From a virus: a DNA stretch of 28,760 nt. The notes beneath the pieces were generated by a model. That model worked only from the letters and a program-made list of their open reading frames with translations. It was not told the DNA's origin and made no database searches. The first letter of the stretch is position 1, and each line of letters opens with the position of its first letter. Position numbers and translations under genes: made by a program. Positions 13,090-20,813 of the stretch are shown piece by piece. The stretch spans positions 1 through 28,760 of the IMG/VR virus record IMGVR_UViG_3300027770_000203, one strand, 5' to 3'.

Positions 13090-13118
13090 TTGCTGATTTA
13101 CTAAGTAGATGATACCGT
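13090..13118 (+). promoter_or_regulatory. possible rightward promoter at the divergence
   Basis: TTGCTG (13090-13095), 17 bp, TACCGT (13113-13118), 31 bases before ATG 13149. It is weak and overlaps the leftward candidate at 13109-13137. Confidence 0.35.
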
Positions 13119-13137
13119 GGCGCCAACCCCTAGTAAA
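13109..13137 (-). promoter_or_regulatory. possible leftward promoter at the divergence
   Basis: TTTACT (13137-13132), 17 bp, TATCAT (13114-13109) on the minus strand, with a GGCGCC palindrome in the spacer. If real it gives a leader of about 150 bases for the gene starting at 12955. Confidence 0.35.
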
Positions 13138-13148
13138 CCGGCGGAACC

Positions 13149-13349
13149 ATGGACCGCTTTCTGTTCATAGCAACCCTGCCTGAAACCGTAGTCTCGGGAC
13201 AGATGACCTGTCAGAGCGCAGCGGTGGCTTTGAGTGCTGTTGAATCCATGTACCCAGATGCTATAGAGTTGCACATTCGCAAGCAAAAGCCAAATGCAAG
13301 GGATCAGGCCATCGGAAGACGAAAAGAAGTCTATCGGCGAGCTGGTTGA
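13149..13349 (+). CDS. small basic hypothetical protein
   Basis: 66 residues from ATG 13149. The start is plausible after the weak promoter at 13090. The N-terminal half is alpha/beta (FLFIATLPETVVSGQM, AAVALSAVESMYPDAIELHI) and the C-terminus is basic. The last 56 bases overlap the start of the next gene in another frame. Function unknown. Confidence 0.6.
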   Translation: MDRFLFIATLPETVVSGQMTCQSAAVALSAVESMYPDAIELHIRKQKPNARDQAIGRRKEVYRRAG

Positions 13350-13587
13350 ACTGTTTGATGAATCAATAAAGCAAGCATCGGAGCAGGGGGAAAATCTTCT
13401 ATCAAAGCTTGGGGGAAGCTTTTTATCTGTAGATGATTCTACAATTAAAATACTTCGCAAAAAGCAAAACGAGCTGCTATCTGCAATGTGGAAGCTTAAT
13501 GTAAAATTATATGAAATGCGTGATTTCCCAGAACGAATAATTGAATACAAGGATGATCAGAATGAAGGCGAGTGGGATGACTTTTAG
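13294..13587 (+). CDS. helical protein ending in an acidic WDDF tip
   Basis: 97 residues from ATG 13294. It is predicted helical with coiled-coil character (KSIGELVELFDESIKQASEQ, IKILRKKQNELLSAMWKLN). The C-terminus is acidic and ends in EGEWDDF, resembling the acidic-aromatic tip by which SSB recruits partners, and matching the end of the protein at 18007-18300. The 56-base overlap with 13149-13349 is long for this genome. No SD. Confidence 0.65.
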   Translation: MQGIRPSEDEKKSIGELVELFDESIKQASEQGENLLSKLGGSFLSVDDSTIKILRKKQNELLSAMWKLNVKLYEMRDFPERIIEYKDDQNEGEWDDF

Positions 13588-13596
13588 TCGAGTTGC

Positions 13597-13625
13597 TTGA
13601 CAGTGCCTAGCCGATGTGCTACTTA
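13597..13625 (+). promoter_or_regulatory. rightward promoter before the replication block
   Basis: TTGACA (13597-13602), 17 bp, TACTTA (13620-13625) with an extended TGC directly before the -10. It lies 24 bases before the GTG start at 13650 and could read the whole chain to the replication genes. Confidence 0.7.
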
Positions 13626-13649
13626 TATGCGGCACGACACTCCTGAAAC

Positions 13650-13877
13650 GTGGCACAAACGCAACTGAACCCACACGACATTGTTTATGCTCGCTGGCAT
13701 GGTGACATGCAGTTTGAGCTGATCGAGAAAGTTGAACTTTCTTTTCCTCATTGGAAATGTAAAAGTTTAATGACCGATAGCGACTTTTGGCTTCTTCCTC
13801 AAATTCATCTTTCCACCAAAAACATTCAAATGCTTGCCGGTGATCACAATAGAAAGCAACTTCCTATTTCTCTATGA
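13650..13877 (+). CDS. small hypothetical protein, GTG start
   Basis: 75 residues from GTG 13650, about 20 bases after the expected transcript start. It opens LNPHDIVYARWHGDMQFELI, beta-rich, as in small SH3-like or Tudor-like folds, but this is only a resemblance. Its stop overlaps the next ATG (ATGA at 13874). Function unknown. Confidence 0.65.
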   Translation: MAQTQLNPHDIVYARWHGDMQFELIEKVELSFPHWKCKSLMTDSDFWLLPQIHLSTKNIQMLAGDHNRKQLPISL

Positions 13878-14173
13878 CAAACTTTTTCCCATTAGGCAAG
13901 CCACAAAGAACATCAAAAGAACAAAAGAGAGCAAATAAGCTAAGACACTCAGACTTAATGTGGGCGGCGAAGCGAAGATACTTACCATGGAATGAGTGGA
14001 ATGAATTACTTGCACTAGATAGAGAGCTTGGGAAGTGGGGGCCAGAGCGAGCTGAGTATGAATTTGCCGCGCTATCCGGCATTCGTGATCATTTCTATGC
14101 TGCCTTAATTACAGAATTCGTCAATCCCGAAAAACAAAATGAAGACACTGGCGAGGGGGATGAGTATAATTAA
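13874..14173 (+). CDS. basic hypothetical protein, 99 residues
   Basis: ATG 13874 overlaps the preceding TGA. The N-terminus is basic (GKPQRTSKEQKRANKLRH), followed by an aromatic helix (YLPWNEWNELLALDRELGKW) and an acidic tail (NEDTGEGDEYN). Position at the head of the replication block suggests a nucleic-acid role; the sequence does not prove it. Confidence 0.7.
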   Translation: MTNFFPLGKPQRTSKEQKRANKLRHSDLMWAAKRRYLPWNEWNELLALDRELGKWGPERAEYEFAALSGIRDHFYAALITEFVNPEKQNEDTGEGDEYN

Positions 14174-14229
14174 ATAGTACAAAAGCTGCTGCAATCTCGG
14201 ATCTATTCGTCACAACACACACAAAAAAA

Positions 14230-14595
14230 ATGACAAGCGACAACGAGCTACAGGAACTTTTGCACAAAGCTACAAGAGTAAAGGAGATTATTCTCAACAC
14301 AAAAGCCAGGCACAAAATACTTGTGCAAGAGATAAAAGAGAAGCGCAACAAGCTAATGATTGATATGACACTAGAAGTTGATGGATCAGTGGCGCAAGGA
14401 AGGATCGAACAGGAAATAGATTCTCTTGATCAGAGAGAATTCAAGTTTCACTACGACATGAAGAAAATCCTTTCAACCGCTGACGTTGAGATCAATGAAA
14501 TCATCGGAGATATTGCAAGAAGATTTGGACCCAATCCAGATAGCAATAGGACTCCAGGGGATACACAAGATTATGACCGAGGCGCAACTAAGTAA
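14230..14595 (+). CDS. coiled-coil hypothetical protein
   Basis: 121 residues from ATG 14230, preceded by an A-rich CACACACAAAAAAA tract and no SD. Almost the whole chain is helical with a heptad-like pattern (LQELLHKATRVKEIILNT, VQEIKEKRNKLMIDM). The C-terminus is Pro/Gly/Asp-rich. It could be a scaffolding or dimerising factor; family not recognised. Confidence 0.7.
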   Translation: MTSDNELQELLHKATRVKEIILNTKARHKILVQEIKEKRNKLMIDMTLEVDGSVAQGRIEQEIDSLDQREFKFHYDMKKILSTADVEINEIIGDIARRFGPNPDSNRTPGDTQDYDRGATK

Positions 14596-14776
14596 ATCAC
14601 TGGAAATAGAACATAGCATTATTGCCCTTGCAACGTTAAAGCTTAGCATGATTGCAAGGGGTGATAATGCAGGTCATAAAAGAATTTGCAAGCAACAAGC
14701 ATTGGCGATGAGAATAGGTCAGGAGATTATCGAGCAAGTAAAAGGTAACTCAACCTCAACCACACCAGATGGCTAG
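14573..14776 (+). CDS. small helical protein overlapping both neighbours
   Basis: 67 residues from ATG 14573, overlapping the previous gene by 23 bases and the next by eight. It is a single helical bundle by eye (EIEHSIIALATLKLSMIAR, KQQALAMRIGQEIIEQVKG). No motif recognised. Tight overlap with the replication initiator-like gene suggests co-translation. Confidence 0.65.
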   Translation: MTEAQLSKSLEIEHSIIALATLKLSMIARGDNAGHKRICKQQALAMRIGQEIIEQVKGNSTSTTPDG

Positions 14777-15605
14777 TGAATTCAAAAGCTTTTATCCATT
14801 CGTTGGATTCCCTACATGGATACTTAAAAAGCAATTCAGTGAACCAGAGTGGATCTCAAGAAATGAGATGCTACTGATTCTTGTTCTTCAGGCTTTTGCT
14901 GATGGAATGAGAAATGAATCGACTGTAGAAGCAAATCTTGAAACACTTTCAAGGATGACTTCACTTGGAAAACGAACAATAATAGATACGGTGCAACTAC
15001 TGCAAGACAAGCAGTTAGTTGAAAAGCATTCAAAATATGTTGATGGCAAGAGATCGTGCAATGTCTATACATTGAAGGTATGGAACCTTGAGCCACCGAC
15101 AAGGGGCGACCAGGAGGAGTCCCTAGGTGCAGATTCAGCACTCAGCGAGGGTGGCGACCTGAGTGCAGGTCTTGCACTAACTCCTTATTACTCTAATAAC
15201 TCTAAAAACCCCCCTATATCCCCCCACCAGCCTGCGGCCTCAGGGGGGAGCAAGTGGCAAGGGGCAAGCCCAGAGGCGATCCCAAGTGAGCTACAAAGTA
15301 TCTCTGAGCTGATCTGCTTGTTCTTTAATAAGCACAAAGGAGGACAGAAAACAAGGCGAGCATTTGAAGGTCAAATACATGAGCTACTAAAAATAAAGCA
15401 AGATAAGTTTGGCGGAACAGATTCCGTAAAGTCTCAGCTTGAAGCAGCAATTAAAAGATCAGAGAGCGGAGAAAAAAGGTGGACATCTATCACCTATGAA
15501 AACTGGCAGAGATTTGGAATGAAAAATCAACAAGGTAATAACTTACGCAACACTACTAGACAGCTACCGCAAATATCTGCTACATTTGCAGACGACCTAG
15601 TTTAA
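14769..15605 (+). CDS. replication initiator-like protein with winged helix
   Basis: 278 residues. The N-terminal 110 residues look like the winged-helix domain of phage replication proteins (DnaD or lambda-O type): FPTWILKKQF, then a helix-turn-helix RMTSLGKRTIIDTVQLLQDK and a basic wing (SKYVDGKRSCNVYTLKVW). A low-complexity linker with Ser/Gly/Pro follows, then a C-terminal helical domain (residues about 170-250) that could load the helicase. It lies directly upstream of the DnaB-type helicase. Initiator/loader is the best guess; the origin itself is not identified. Confidence 0.7.
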   Translation: MASEFKSFYPFVGFPTWILKKQFSEPEWISRNEMLLILVLQAFADGMRNESTVEANLETLSRMTSLGKRTIIDTVQLLQDKQLVEKHSKYVDGKRSCNVYTLKVWNLEPPTRGDQEESLGADSALSEGGDLSAGLALTPYYSNNSKNPPISPHQPAASGGSKWQGASPEAIPSELQSISELICLFFNKHKGGQKTRRAFEGQIHELLKIKQDKFGGTDSVKSQLEAAIKRSESGEKRWTSITYENWQRFGMKNQQGNNLRNTTRQLPQISATFADDLV

Positions 15606-15623
15606 CAACAAACACACAAAACC

Positions 15624-17069
15624 ATGACACTTCTTGACCTCGCCTTATTTGAATCAGCCGAAACGTCAATTGAAATTGAAAAACATTTTCTTGCTGTCGC
15701 ATACAATTACTTTTCTTTTAATGTTGGCAACAATGACTGGATTTGTGAATTCATGGATCTTGTTAAATCGGAAGAAATGTTTTCTGATATATTTAACAGG
15801 TGTGCATATAAATGCCTGCATGATGAATTTGCAAACTTTAGTCAGGCGCCGATAAATGATATTACATTCTCGTCTCGCCTTAAGAAGATTGCTGGCTGTG
15901 AGCTTGCAACAGCAGAAAGCTATGTAGTTGAAATTACTGGATACCCAATTGAAAATGATATTGATGCGTGGAGGTTCAAGGTTATGCCAATCTGGGCATC
16001 ACAGATTTCCAGGAAGCTCGTAAAGAAACACCTTGAGAAATCGCTAGAGTTAATAAAAGCTACATGCAACCAAAAGGAAACAGGAACTGCTCTTGTAAAT
16101 ATCGTACATGCCGCCGAATTACTTGAAGGCCAACGGTTTCAAAAAACAGAACAACATCCGTTACTTACATCAAGAGAAATCTTGACAGGCCCAAAGCTAT
16201 TAAAGCGTGTACTTAAAACAAGGTTGTCAGGACTTAACCATTGCCTTGGTGGTGGAATACGTCATCCAGAGTCTGCAGATAAAGGAAGGCTCATCGTAGT
16301 TGCAGGTCGTCCAGGAAGCGGCAAAAGTACATGGGCAATGAATCTCGCTTTAGATGTTGCTAGCAAGGATACAAAGGTTTTGTACTATACACTTGAAATG
16401 TCAGAAAAGGAAGTTAGCGATAGAATGATTTCCTGTCTTGACTACCTTAATTGTATCGCCAATGATAATGTGCTTCCAAGTGAGCTAAGAGTGCCACTAT
16501 CTTACGGACATATCATTCGACAAGAAATAAGCAAGAGTGATGCGAAAAGGATTAACGACATTGACCTTGATTCAATTGCAGCTAATATGATCTTCGCCAA
16601 CACTTATGAAGTCACACCGGATCAGCTTGTTTCAAGAATCAAAACAGAGAAGCGTAGGAATAAGAGTCTTGGTCTTGTTGTTATTGATTACCTTACGCTA
16701 CTTGATCTTGACTCTGAAAAAGTTTCAAGTGAAAATAGGGCACTTGCAGTCGGCAAAGCAACTAGGCGCCTGAAAACTGTTGCATTACAGACTGGTGTAG
16801 ATATTCTTGCAGTTTGCCAGCTCAATCGTGGTGTTGAAATGAGAGATAATAAAAGGCCGCAACTGTCTGACCTTCGTGAATCAGGAAGAATTGAAGAAGA
16901 TGCAGACGTTGTAATTATGAACTTCTGGCCTTATTACTACGACAAAGGCACTGACCCAATGAGTTATGAATATGCAATTGTGAAAAACAGACAAGGACCA
17001 ACAGGAACATGTAATGCAATTTTTGCTGCGCCTCATTATGCAATGCTCGACTCAGCGAGCACATTGTAA
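15624..17069 (+). CDS. dnaB: replicative DNA helicase, DnaB type
   Basis: 481 residues, slightly longer than bacterial DnaB. ATG 15624 follows a CA-rich leader. The N-terminal domain (residues 1-150) is helical as expected but diverged. The RecA-like motor has Walker A GRPGSGKS at 228-235, TLEMS at 256-260, Walker B LVVIDY at 351-356, CQLNRGVE at 398-405 and the DnaB signature RPQLSDLRESGRIEEDADVV at 411-430. It unwinds the phage replication fork as a hexamer. No primase or TOPRIM domain is attached. The next gene starts two bases later. Confidence 0.93.
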   Translation: MTLLDLALFESAETSIEIEKHFLAVAYNYFSFNVGNNDWICEFMDLVKSEEMFSDIFNRCAYKCLHDEFANFSQAPINDITFSSRLKKIAGCELATAESYVVEITGYPIENDIDAWRFKVMPIWASQISRKLVKKHLEKSLELIKATCNQKETGTALVNIVHAAELLEGQRFQKTEQHPLLTSREILTGPKLLKRVLKTRLSGLNHCLGGGIRHPESADKGRLIVVAGRPGSGKSTWAMNLALDVASKDTKVLYYTLEMSEKEVSDRMISCLDYLNCIANDNVLPSELRVPLSYGHIIRQEISKSDAKRINDIDLDSIAANMIFANTYEVTPDQLVSRIKTEKRRNKSLGLVVIDYLTLLDLDSEKVSSENRALAVGKATRRLKTVALQTGVDILAVCQLNRGVEMRDNKRPQLSDLRESGRIEEDADVVIMNFWPYYYDKGTDPMSYEYAIVKNRQGPTGTCNAIFAAPHYAMLDSASTL

Positions 17070-17071
17070 TT

Positions 17072-17680
17072 ATGAAACACTCTTCACGCCGTACTCCATG
17101 TCCAGTCTGCGATAGAGACAAAGATGATAAATGTAGATGGAATGATGATTTCATTCTTTGCTATGTAGGAAATTCATTCTCGCCTCCTGGTCACATAAAG
17201 ATTGGCGATAGGATTAAAATAGAACAAAGGACATATGCGCTTTGTTCTCAGGTATCTGGATTTGCTGGTAACTCGTTTTGCTTTGCGCTTGTAGATGACT
17301 TTGACTATAGGTTTTTACCCTATGAGGATAAGATTGCATACAGAAGGCAATGCGTTAAGGTAACTCGTATTTTTATGGCAAAGCATTCCAGCGCCATTGA
17401 ACTTATCAACCATATCGCCAATGATGAAACATTTTACGAAATGACGGCTAATCAGTTTTACGCAAACAAGAATACCGTTAAGGCTGCAATCTCTTTACTT
17501 ACGGAACTGGTTGAACATGCAACAGCGAATAAGCGTCATATAATTGATTATCTGCAGCAGATAAAGACCGTAATTGAGGTTACAAGAGATATGCGACAAA
17601 AGCTAAATAGCATTTACGAGTTTGAGAGATTTCTCTTCGCCTCCCCCAACCCAGATCAAAGCGACATGAGAGGCCAGTAG
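17072..17680 (+). CDS. zinc-ribbon replication-associated protein
   Basis: 202 residues from ATG 17072, two bases after the helicase stop. The N-terminus CPVCDRDKDDKCRWNDDFIL, with further Cys, resembles the zinc ribbons found at the start of phage primases and helicase-primases (PCPxC...KCRW). The rest is helical with no TOPRIM or primase catalytic motif that I can see. It might be a primase-like template-recognition subunit working with the helicase; that is inference from domain type and position. Confidence 0.75.
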   Translation: MKHSSRRTPCPVCDRDKDDKCRWNDDFILCYVGNSFSPPGHIKIGDRIKIEQRTYALCSQVSGFAGNSFCFALVDDFDYRFLPYEDKIAYRRQCVKVTRIFMAKHSSAIELINHIANDETFYEMTANQFYANKNTVKAAISLLTELVEHATANKRHIIDYLQQIKTVIEVTRDMRQKLNSIYEFERFLFASPNPDQSDMRGQ

Positions 17681-17806
17681 CTGCCGCAGGGAGGTGCCGT
17701 TAGGGTCATCCCGCTGTCATTCCACGGCAAACTGTTTCAATGGCCTTCCAGGGCCTCCTGCTGGCCACCTAGCTCAACCCCTATCCGCTACTATCACTAA
17801 AAGTAA
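17681..17806. other. intergenic gap with GCTACTAT box
   Basis: No gene. It holds short inverted repeats (TGGCC/GGCC near 17740) and GCTACTATC at 17787-17795, a -10-like element just before ATG 17807 without a convincing -35. The same box recurs in other plus-strand gaps. Confidence 0.4.
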
Positions 17807-18010
17807 ATGCAAGATAACCAGCAACCGTTCAAACCATTACCAGATTGGACTGCAATTTTTACTTTGCACCCAGAACTTGAACCACCTGGATACGCGGAAA
17901 TCTTTATCCATATCTTGAACAACCCAAAACAAAAGCCGAAGGAAATTGAAAAAGAAATTAAGAAAAGCAAAAAGAAAAAAACAAAACTGGGGCGAAACGA
18001 AACTTTCTAA
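17807..18010 (+). CDS. small cyanophage-type protein with basic tail
   Basis: 67 residues from ATG 17807. The front half FKPLPDWTAIF, HPELEPPGYAE is a pattern I recall from small Synechococcus phage proteins. The back half is a lysine-rich helix (EIEKEIKKSKKKKTKLG), which could bind DNA or RNA. No function is known. Its last bases overlap the convergent gene at 18007. Confidence 0.7.
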   Translation: MQDNQQPFKPLPDWTAIFTLHPELEPPGYAEIFIHILNNPKQKPKEIEKEIKKSKKKKTKLGRNETF

Positions 18011-18300
18011 AAGTCATCCCAGTGGCATTCTTTTTTGCTTTCAAGTTCATCTAAGGTTACTTTTTCAAAATCAATAGGAGCAACTGGTATCCTCCTGGTC
18101 ATGTTCTTATTGTCTGAGTTTGTATCAGTTGCGAGTCCGTTTATCTCGCAATATTTCTCATACCACTCCTGGATCATTCTTCTGTCAATGAAGCCTTGCA
18201 TAAAGTTTGCTATCGCCTGAACACTTTCACCTTTTTCAAACAGGAGATTTACTGTCACTCGCAAGATCCTGTTGAGAGAGGTTGAGGCGCGTGTTGGCAT
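18007..18300 (-). CDS. minus-strand candidate regulator beside the ERF promoter
   Basis: 97 residues from ATG 18300, the only leftward gene within the replication block. Residues 10-45 (ILRVTVNLLFEKGESVQAIANFMQG...IQEWYEKY) look like paired helices that could form a helix-turn-helix; certainty is low. The C-terminus is acidic and ends KECHWDDF, like the protein at 13294-13587. It starts 14 bases from the -35 of the ERF promoter, the usual place for a divergent autoregulator. No lysogeny genes accompany it. Confidence 0.6.
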   Translation of the reverse strand: MPTRASTSLNRILRVTVNLLFEKGESVQAIANFMQGFIDRRMIQEWYEKYCEINGLATDTNSDNKNMTRRIPVAPIDFEKVTLDELESKKECHWDDF

Positions 18301-18313
18301 TGCAGGTAAAGGC

Positions 18314-18343
18314 TTGACGGCTTGTGCTAGGTCATGCTACCTT
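18314..18343 (+). promoter_or_regulatory. promoter of the recombination genes
   Basis: TTGACG (18314-18319), 18 bp, TACCTT (18338-18343) with an extended TGC before the -10. It is 26 bases upstream of ATG 18369 and can read ERF, nuclease and SSB. Confidence 0.6.
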
Positions 18344-18368
18344 GCAGCTTGTCAACACCCATCACAGC

Positions 18369-19118
18369 ATGTCTGTTCACCAAAAACTGATGCAAGCCCG
18401 CATCATGCTGCAGTCCCGCAAGCTCACAAAGACTGGTAAAAACAAGTTTGCAGGATACAGCTACTTTGAACTTGCAGACTTCCTGCCTACAGTTCAGGAA
18501 ATCTTTTCCGAGGTTGGTATCTGCGGCGTTATCTCCTATGGAATGGAACAGGCGACACTCACAATCTTTAATTCTGAAGATCCAGATGACTTGATTGAAA
18601 TTTGTAGCCCGATGAGTAGTGCAGCGCTCAAAGGTGCTCACGAAATCCAAAACCTTGGCGCAGTGCAAACTTATCTTCGCCGTTACCTTTGGGTAACTGC
18701 AATGGAGATTGTTGAGCATGATGCACTTGATGCTGTACTTGGTAGCGATGACGAAGAACCGCAGGCTGCAAGGAAGGCTTCAAGGCCAGTGGTGAAAGAA
18801 GTTGCAAAGTCGGTCGAAAAAGAACTGATCTCAGATGCCGCTGGCCTGGTGGCCAAGCTAACCGAATTTGGAATTACCAAGTACGGGATGAAAACCGTTC
18901 TTGCGCTTACCGAATCGGGCAGCGTTGAGGAGATTCCAGCACTGAAGGTTGCGGCACTACTGAAGGCTGTCGGTCCTGAACATGTGAAAATGTTCAACGA
19001 AGGTAAAAACAGTAAAGGAACGCAAGTTATTCAGGCTCCAGTAAAGGATAAGATTAGCGGAACGAGTTCTATTGACGAACTGGAGAACGCTGCTAATGAG
19101 GCTTTTGGTGATGATTGA
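18369..19118 (+). CDS. erf: ERF-family single-strand annealing protein
   Basis: 249 residues from ATG 18369, placed downstream of the promoter; the frame extends 15 codons further up but through the -10 box. Family hallmarks: QKLMQARIMLQSRKLTKTG at the start, NKFAGYSYFELAD at 25-37, and QNLGAVQTYLRRYLWVTAM at 94-112. ERF proteins anneal complementary single strands during phage recombination and circularisation. An acidic linker and a C-terminal helical part end in AFGDD. Partner genes (nuclease, SSB) follow directly, a classic recombination set. Confidence 0.9.
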   Translation: MSVHQKLMQARIMLQSRKLTKTGKNKFAGYSYFELADFLPTVQEIFSEVGICGVISYGMEQATLTIFNSEDPDDLIEICSPMSSAALKGAHEIQNLGAVQTYLRRYLWVTAMEIVEHDALDAVLGSDDEEPQAARKASRPVVKEVAKSVEKELISDAAGLVAKLTEFGITKYGMKTVLALTESGSVEEIPALKVAALLKAVGPEHVKMFNEGKNSKGTQVIQAPVKDKISGTSSIDELENAANEAFGDD

Positions 19119-19317
19119 TGGCAACACCTTGCAAAGTACATTTCAGAAGCCAGTTCCATTTGCAAGCTTTCTTGTGAATGGTATCTGGATTTCACTAAAA
19201 GACGTATCTTTTCGCAACGGATACGGACAAATAACAGGACACACTTACGATGGAACCTGCCAGCACGGTGAGTGCTTGTTAAGTGCATTACAAATCTCTG
19301 CATGTATTATTCCATGA
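19111..19317 (+). CDS. small hypothetical protein between ERF and nuclease
   Basis: 68 residues from ATG 19111, overlapping the ERF stop by eight bases. It is beta-rich with aromatic residues (FASFLVNGIWISLKDVSF, GYGQITGHTYDGTCQHGEC), with two Cys near the end. No known family. Position suggests a helper of recombination, without direct support. Confidence 0.65.
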   Translation: MIDGNTLQSTFQKPVPFASFLVNGIWISLKDVSFRNGYGQITGHTYDGTCQHGECLLSALQISACIIP

Positions 19318-19320
19318 GCA

Positions 19321-20157
19321 ATGAAAATGGTACACCCTAACAGCGGGTTTTATGAAAAAGATGACCACGAATATGTATCTGTTAGCACTGTGCTTGGCAG
19401 TACGTTAGAGCTTTTTCATCCAGACAGAGTAAAAGGACTTGATATATGGCGAAGTAAAGAGCCAGATTGGCAGGAGATAATGCAATCTTCTCAGCGAAGG
19501 GGAACTATCTTACATGCTGAGATAGAGTCTTTTTTTGGAGTTGATATTTTCAGCGACGAAAAGAAAAAACTTGAGTCGCCAACTATGGATGAAATTATCA
19601 CACATAATATTCACGAGTATATTGCTTATCTATTTCCACTGCTTGAGGATCTTAAAAAACAGAATGGCTCAGAGGTTGATGGCGATTATCAAATTCACGA
19701 TCACTTCTTGATGGAGCAGGAGTTGTTTTGTCATTTAGGTTGTGCTGGTACTGCAGACTTAAGATTATTTTTTGCTGCACCAGACAAAAAGCAAAAGACT
19801 ACTCTTCCGCCAAGATATTCAATATGGGACTGGAAGAGTGTAAGATCGTACAAGGACTTGGACGAGCATGAAAATGAAAGAAAAAAAGTTAAAGCCAAGT
19901 CGCATTACAAGGAAGCGTTCGTTCAACTTGGCGCCTACGCTCTGATGCACAATCTCGCCGTAAAGCGTGGAGAGCTTGACAATGAGATCGAGCAGGGAGT
20001 AATATGCGTTTGCTACGACTGGCGTGAGCCTCAGCTTCACGTTTTGTCAAAGCAAGAGTTAAAAGCTGCAGCGCAAGAGTTCATCGAACGCTTGAAAGCT
20101 TATTACTCTATTCAGAATACCAAGTTCCCACGATTGATTCAACCATGTTTTCTGTAG
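19321..20157 (+). CDS. PD-(D/E)XK nuclease (Cas4/RecB-like exonuclease)
   Basis: 278 residues from ATG 19321. Motifs in order: QRRGTILHAEIESF at 58-71 (the R-G-x-x-x-H motif), LGCAGTADL at 139-147 with D146, YSIWDWKS at 166-173 with D170 and K172 as the D-x-K pair, and AFVQLGAYAL at 199-208. Such enzymes resect DNA ends to make single strands for the annealing protein encoded just upstream. The family is used by many phages in place of lambda Exo. It overlaps SSB by 13 bases. Confidence 0.88.
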   Translation: MKMVHPNSGFYEKDDHEYVSVSTVLGSTLELFHPDRVKGLDIWRSKEPDWQEIMQSSQRRGTILHAEIESFFGVDIFSDEKKKLESPTMDEIITHNIHEYIAYLFPLLEDLKKQNGSEVDGDYQIHDHFLMEQELFCHLGCAGTADLRLFFAAPDKKQKTTLPPRYSIWDWKSVRSYKDLDEHENERKKVKAKSHYKEAFVQLGAYALMHNLAVKRGELDNEIEQGVICVCYDWREPQLHVLSKQELKAAAQEFIERLKAYYSIQNTKFPRLIQPCFL

Positions 20158-20528
20158 CAATCACTGGCTACGTCACAGGAGAAGTAAAGGTCGAACAAAA
20201 CGACTACGGCAAACGTGGCGCTTTGAGTCTCCGTGTTAAATGCGGCAAGCAGTCTCACTTTTTCAATTGCTACTTTTATGGCAAGAAGATTGAGGTTGCG
20301 GAAAAGTACATGCAGGATGGACGACAAGTTTCTGTGACTGGTAGCGTAAAAGCTGTTACCAACAAGACCAAGAAAGATGGAACAGAGTATTCCAGCTTTT
20401 TCATGGATGTTTCTGATTTTTCCTTTCCTGAACGTCTTGATGGTGAAGAGAGCTATTCACAAGCACCGAAGCCAGCGGCAAGACCTAAGGCGGAGAAAGC
20501 TGAAGATGATGATGACATTCCTTTTTAA
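20145..20528 (+). CDS. ssb: single-stranded DNA-binding protein
   Basis: 127 residues. An OB-fold (residues 1-100) with VAITGYVTGEVKVEQND, FNCYFYGKK and DGRQVSVTGSVKAV, then a short Pro/Ala linker and the classic acidic tip AEDDDDIPF. The intact DDDIPF end shows it can recruit partner proteins. It is smaller than bacterial SSB because the linker is short, as in many phages. Translationally linked to the nuclease by overlap. Confidence 0.93.
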   Translation: MFSVAITGYVTGEVKVEQNDYGKRGALSLRVKCGKQSHFFNCYFYGKKIEVAEKYMQDGRQVSVTGSVKAVTNKTKKDGTEYSSFFMDVSDFSFPERLDGEESYSQAPKPAARPKAEKAEDDDDIPF

Positions 20529-20789
20529 GTAAGTAATTCTTGGCCTGGAAGCCTCTCCAGCGTCAACGTTGCTACTGCTCGGGCCATGCGGTAGATGTAG
20601 GTGCAGTATTTGCAGTGCTGCAATAATGGCAAGTCTGACATTGCTACCCTTCAACGACGCCAGAATCAGGAGTCTTATCAGGGAGCGAGGTGGTTCCAGT
20701 CTGTCTCCGCAGACAGTGGGCCTCGTCAAGGCATCCTGTGAGTCCAAGACCTGAAAGCCACCTTGTAAAATAGGTGGCTTTCTTGTATT
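20529..20789 (+). ncRNA. structured intergenic transcript candidate
   Basis: A gene-free stretch that contains a long hairpin: GCGAGG (20685-20690) pairs with CCTCGT (20721-20726), enclosing CCA/TGG and a perfect CTGTCT-CCGC-AGACAG stem (20701-20716). It ends with a strong intrinsic terminator. Two GCTAC boxes (20571, 20643) resemble extended -10 elements seen before plus-strand genes, and a TTGCAG-TG-CTGCAA inverted repeat lies at 20610-20623. It is either a small RNA or a structured 3' end of the recombination transcript. Confidence 0.45.
20753..20789 (+). terminator. intrinsic terminator after SSB / ncRNA candidate
   Basis: GAAAGCCACC (20753-20762) pairs perfectly with GGTGGCTTTC (20773-20782) around a ten-base A/T-rich loop, followed by TTGTATT. 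Confidence 0.85.
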
Positions 20790-20813
20790 GTCGCATTGAG
20801 CCTTCCCAAAGCA

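Noticed and set aside
20529-20813. tRNA or tmRNA in the gap
   Set aside because: No cloverleaf, no CCA end and no T-loop consensus; only stem-loops and a terminator.
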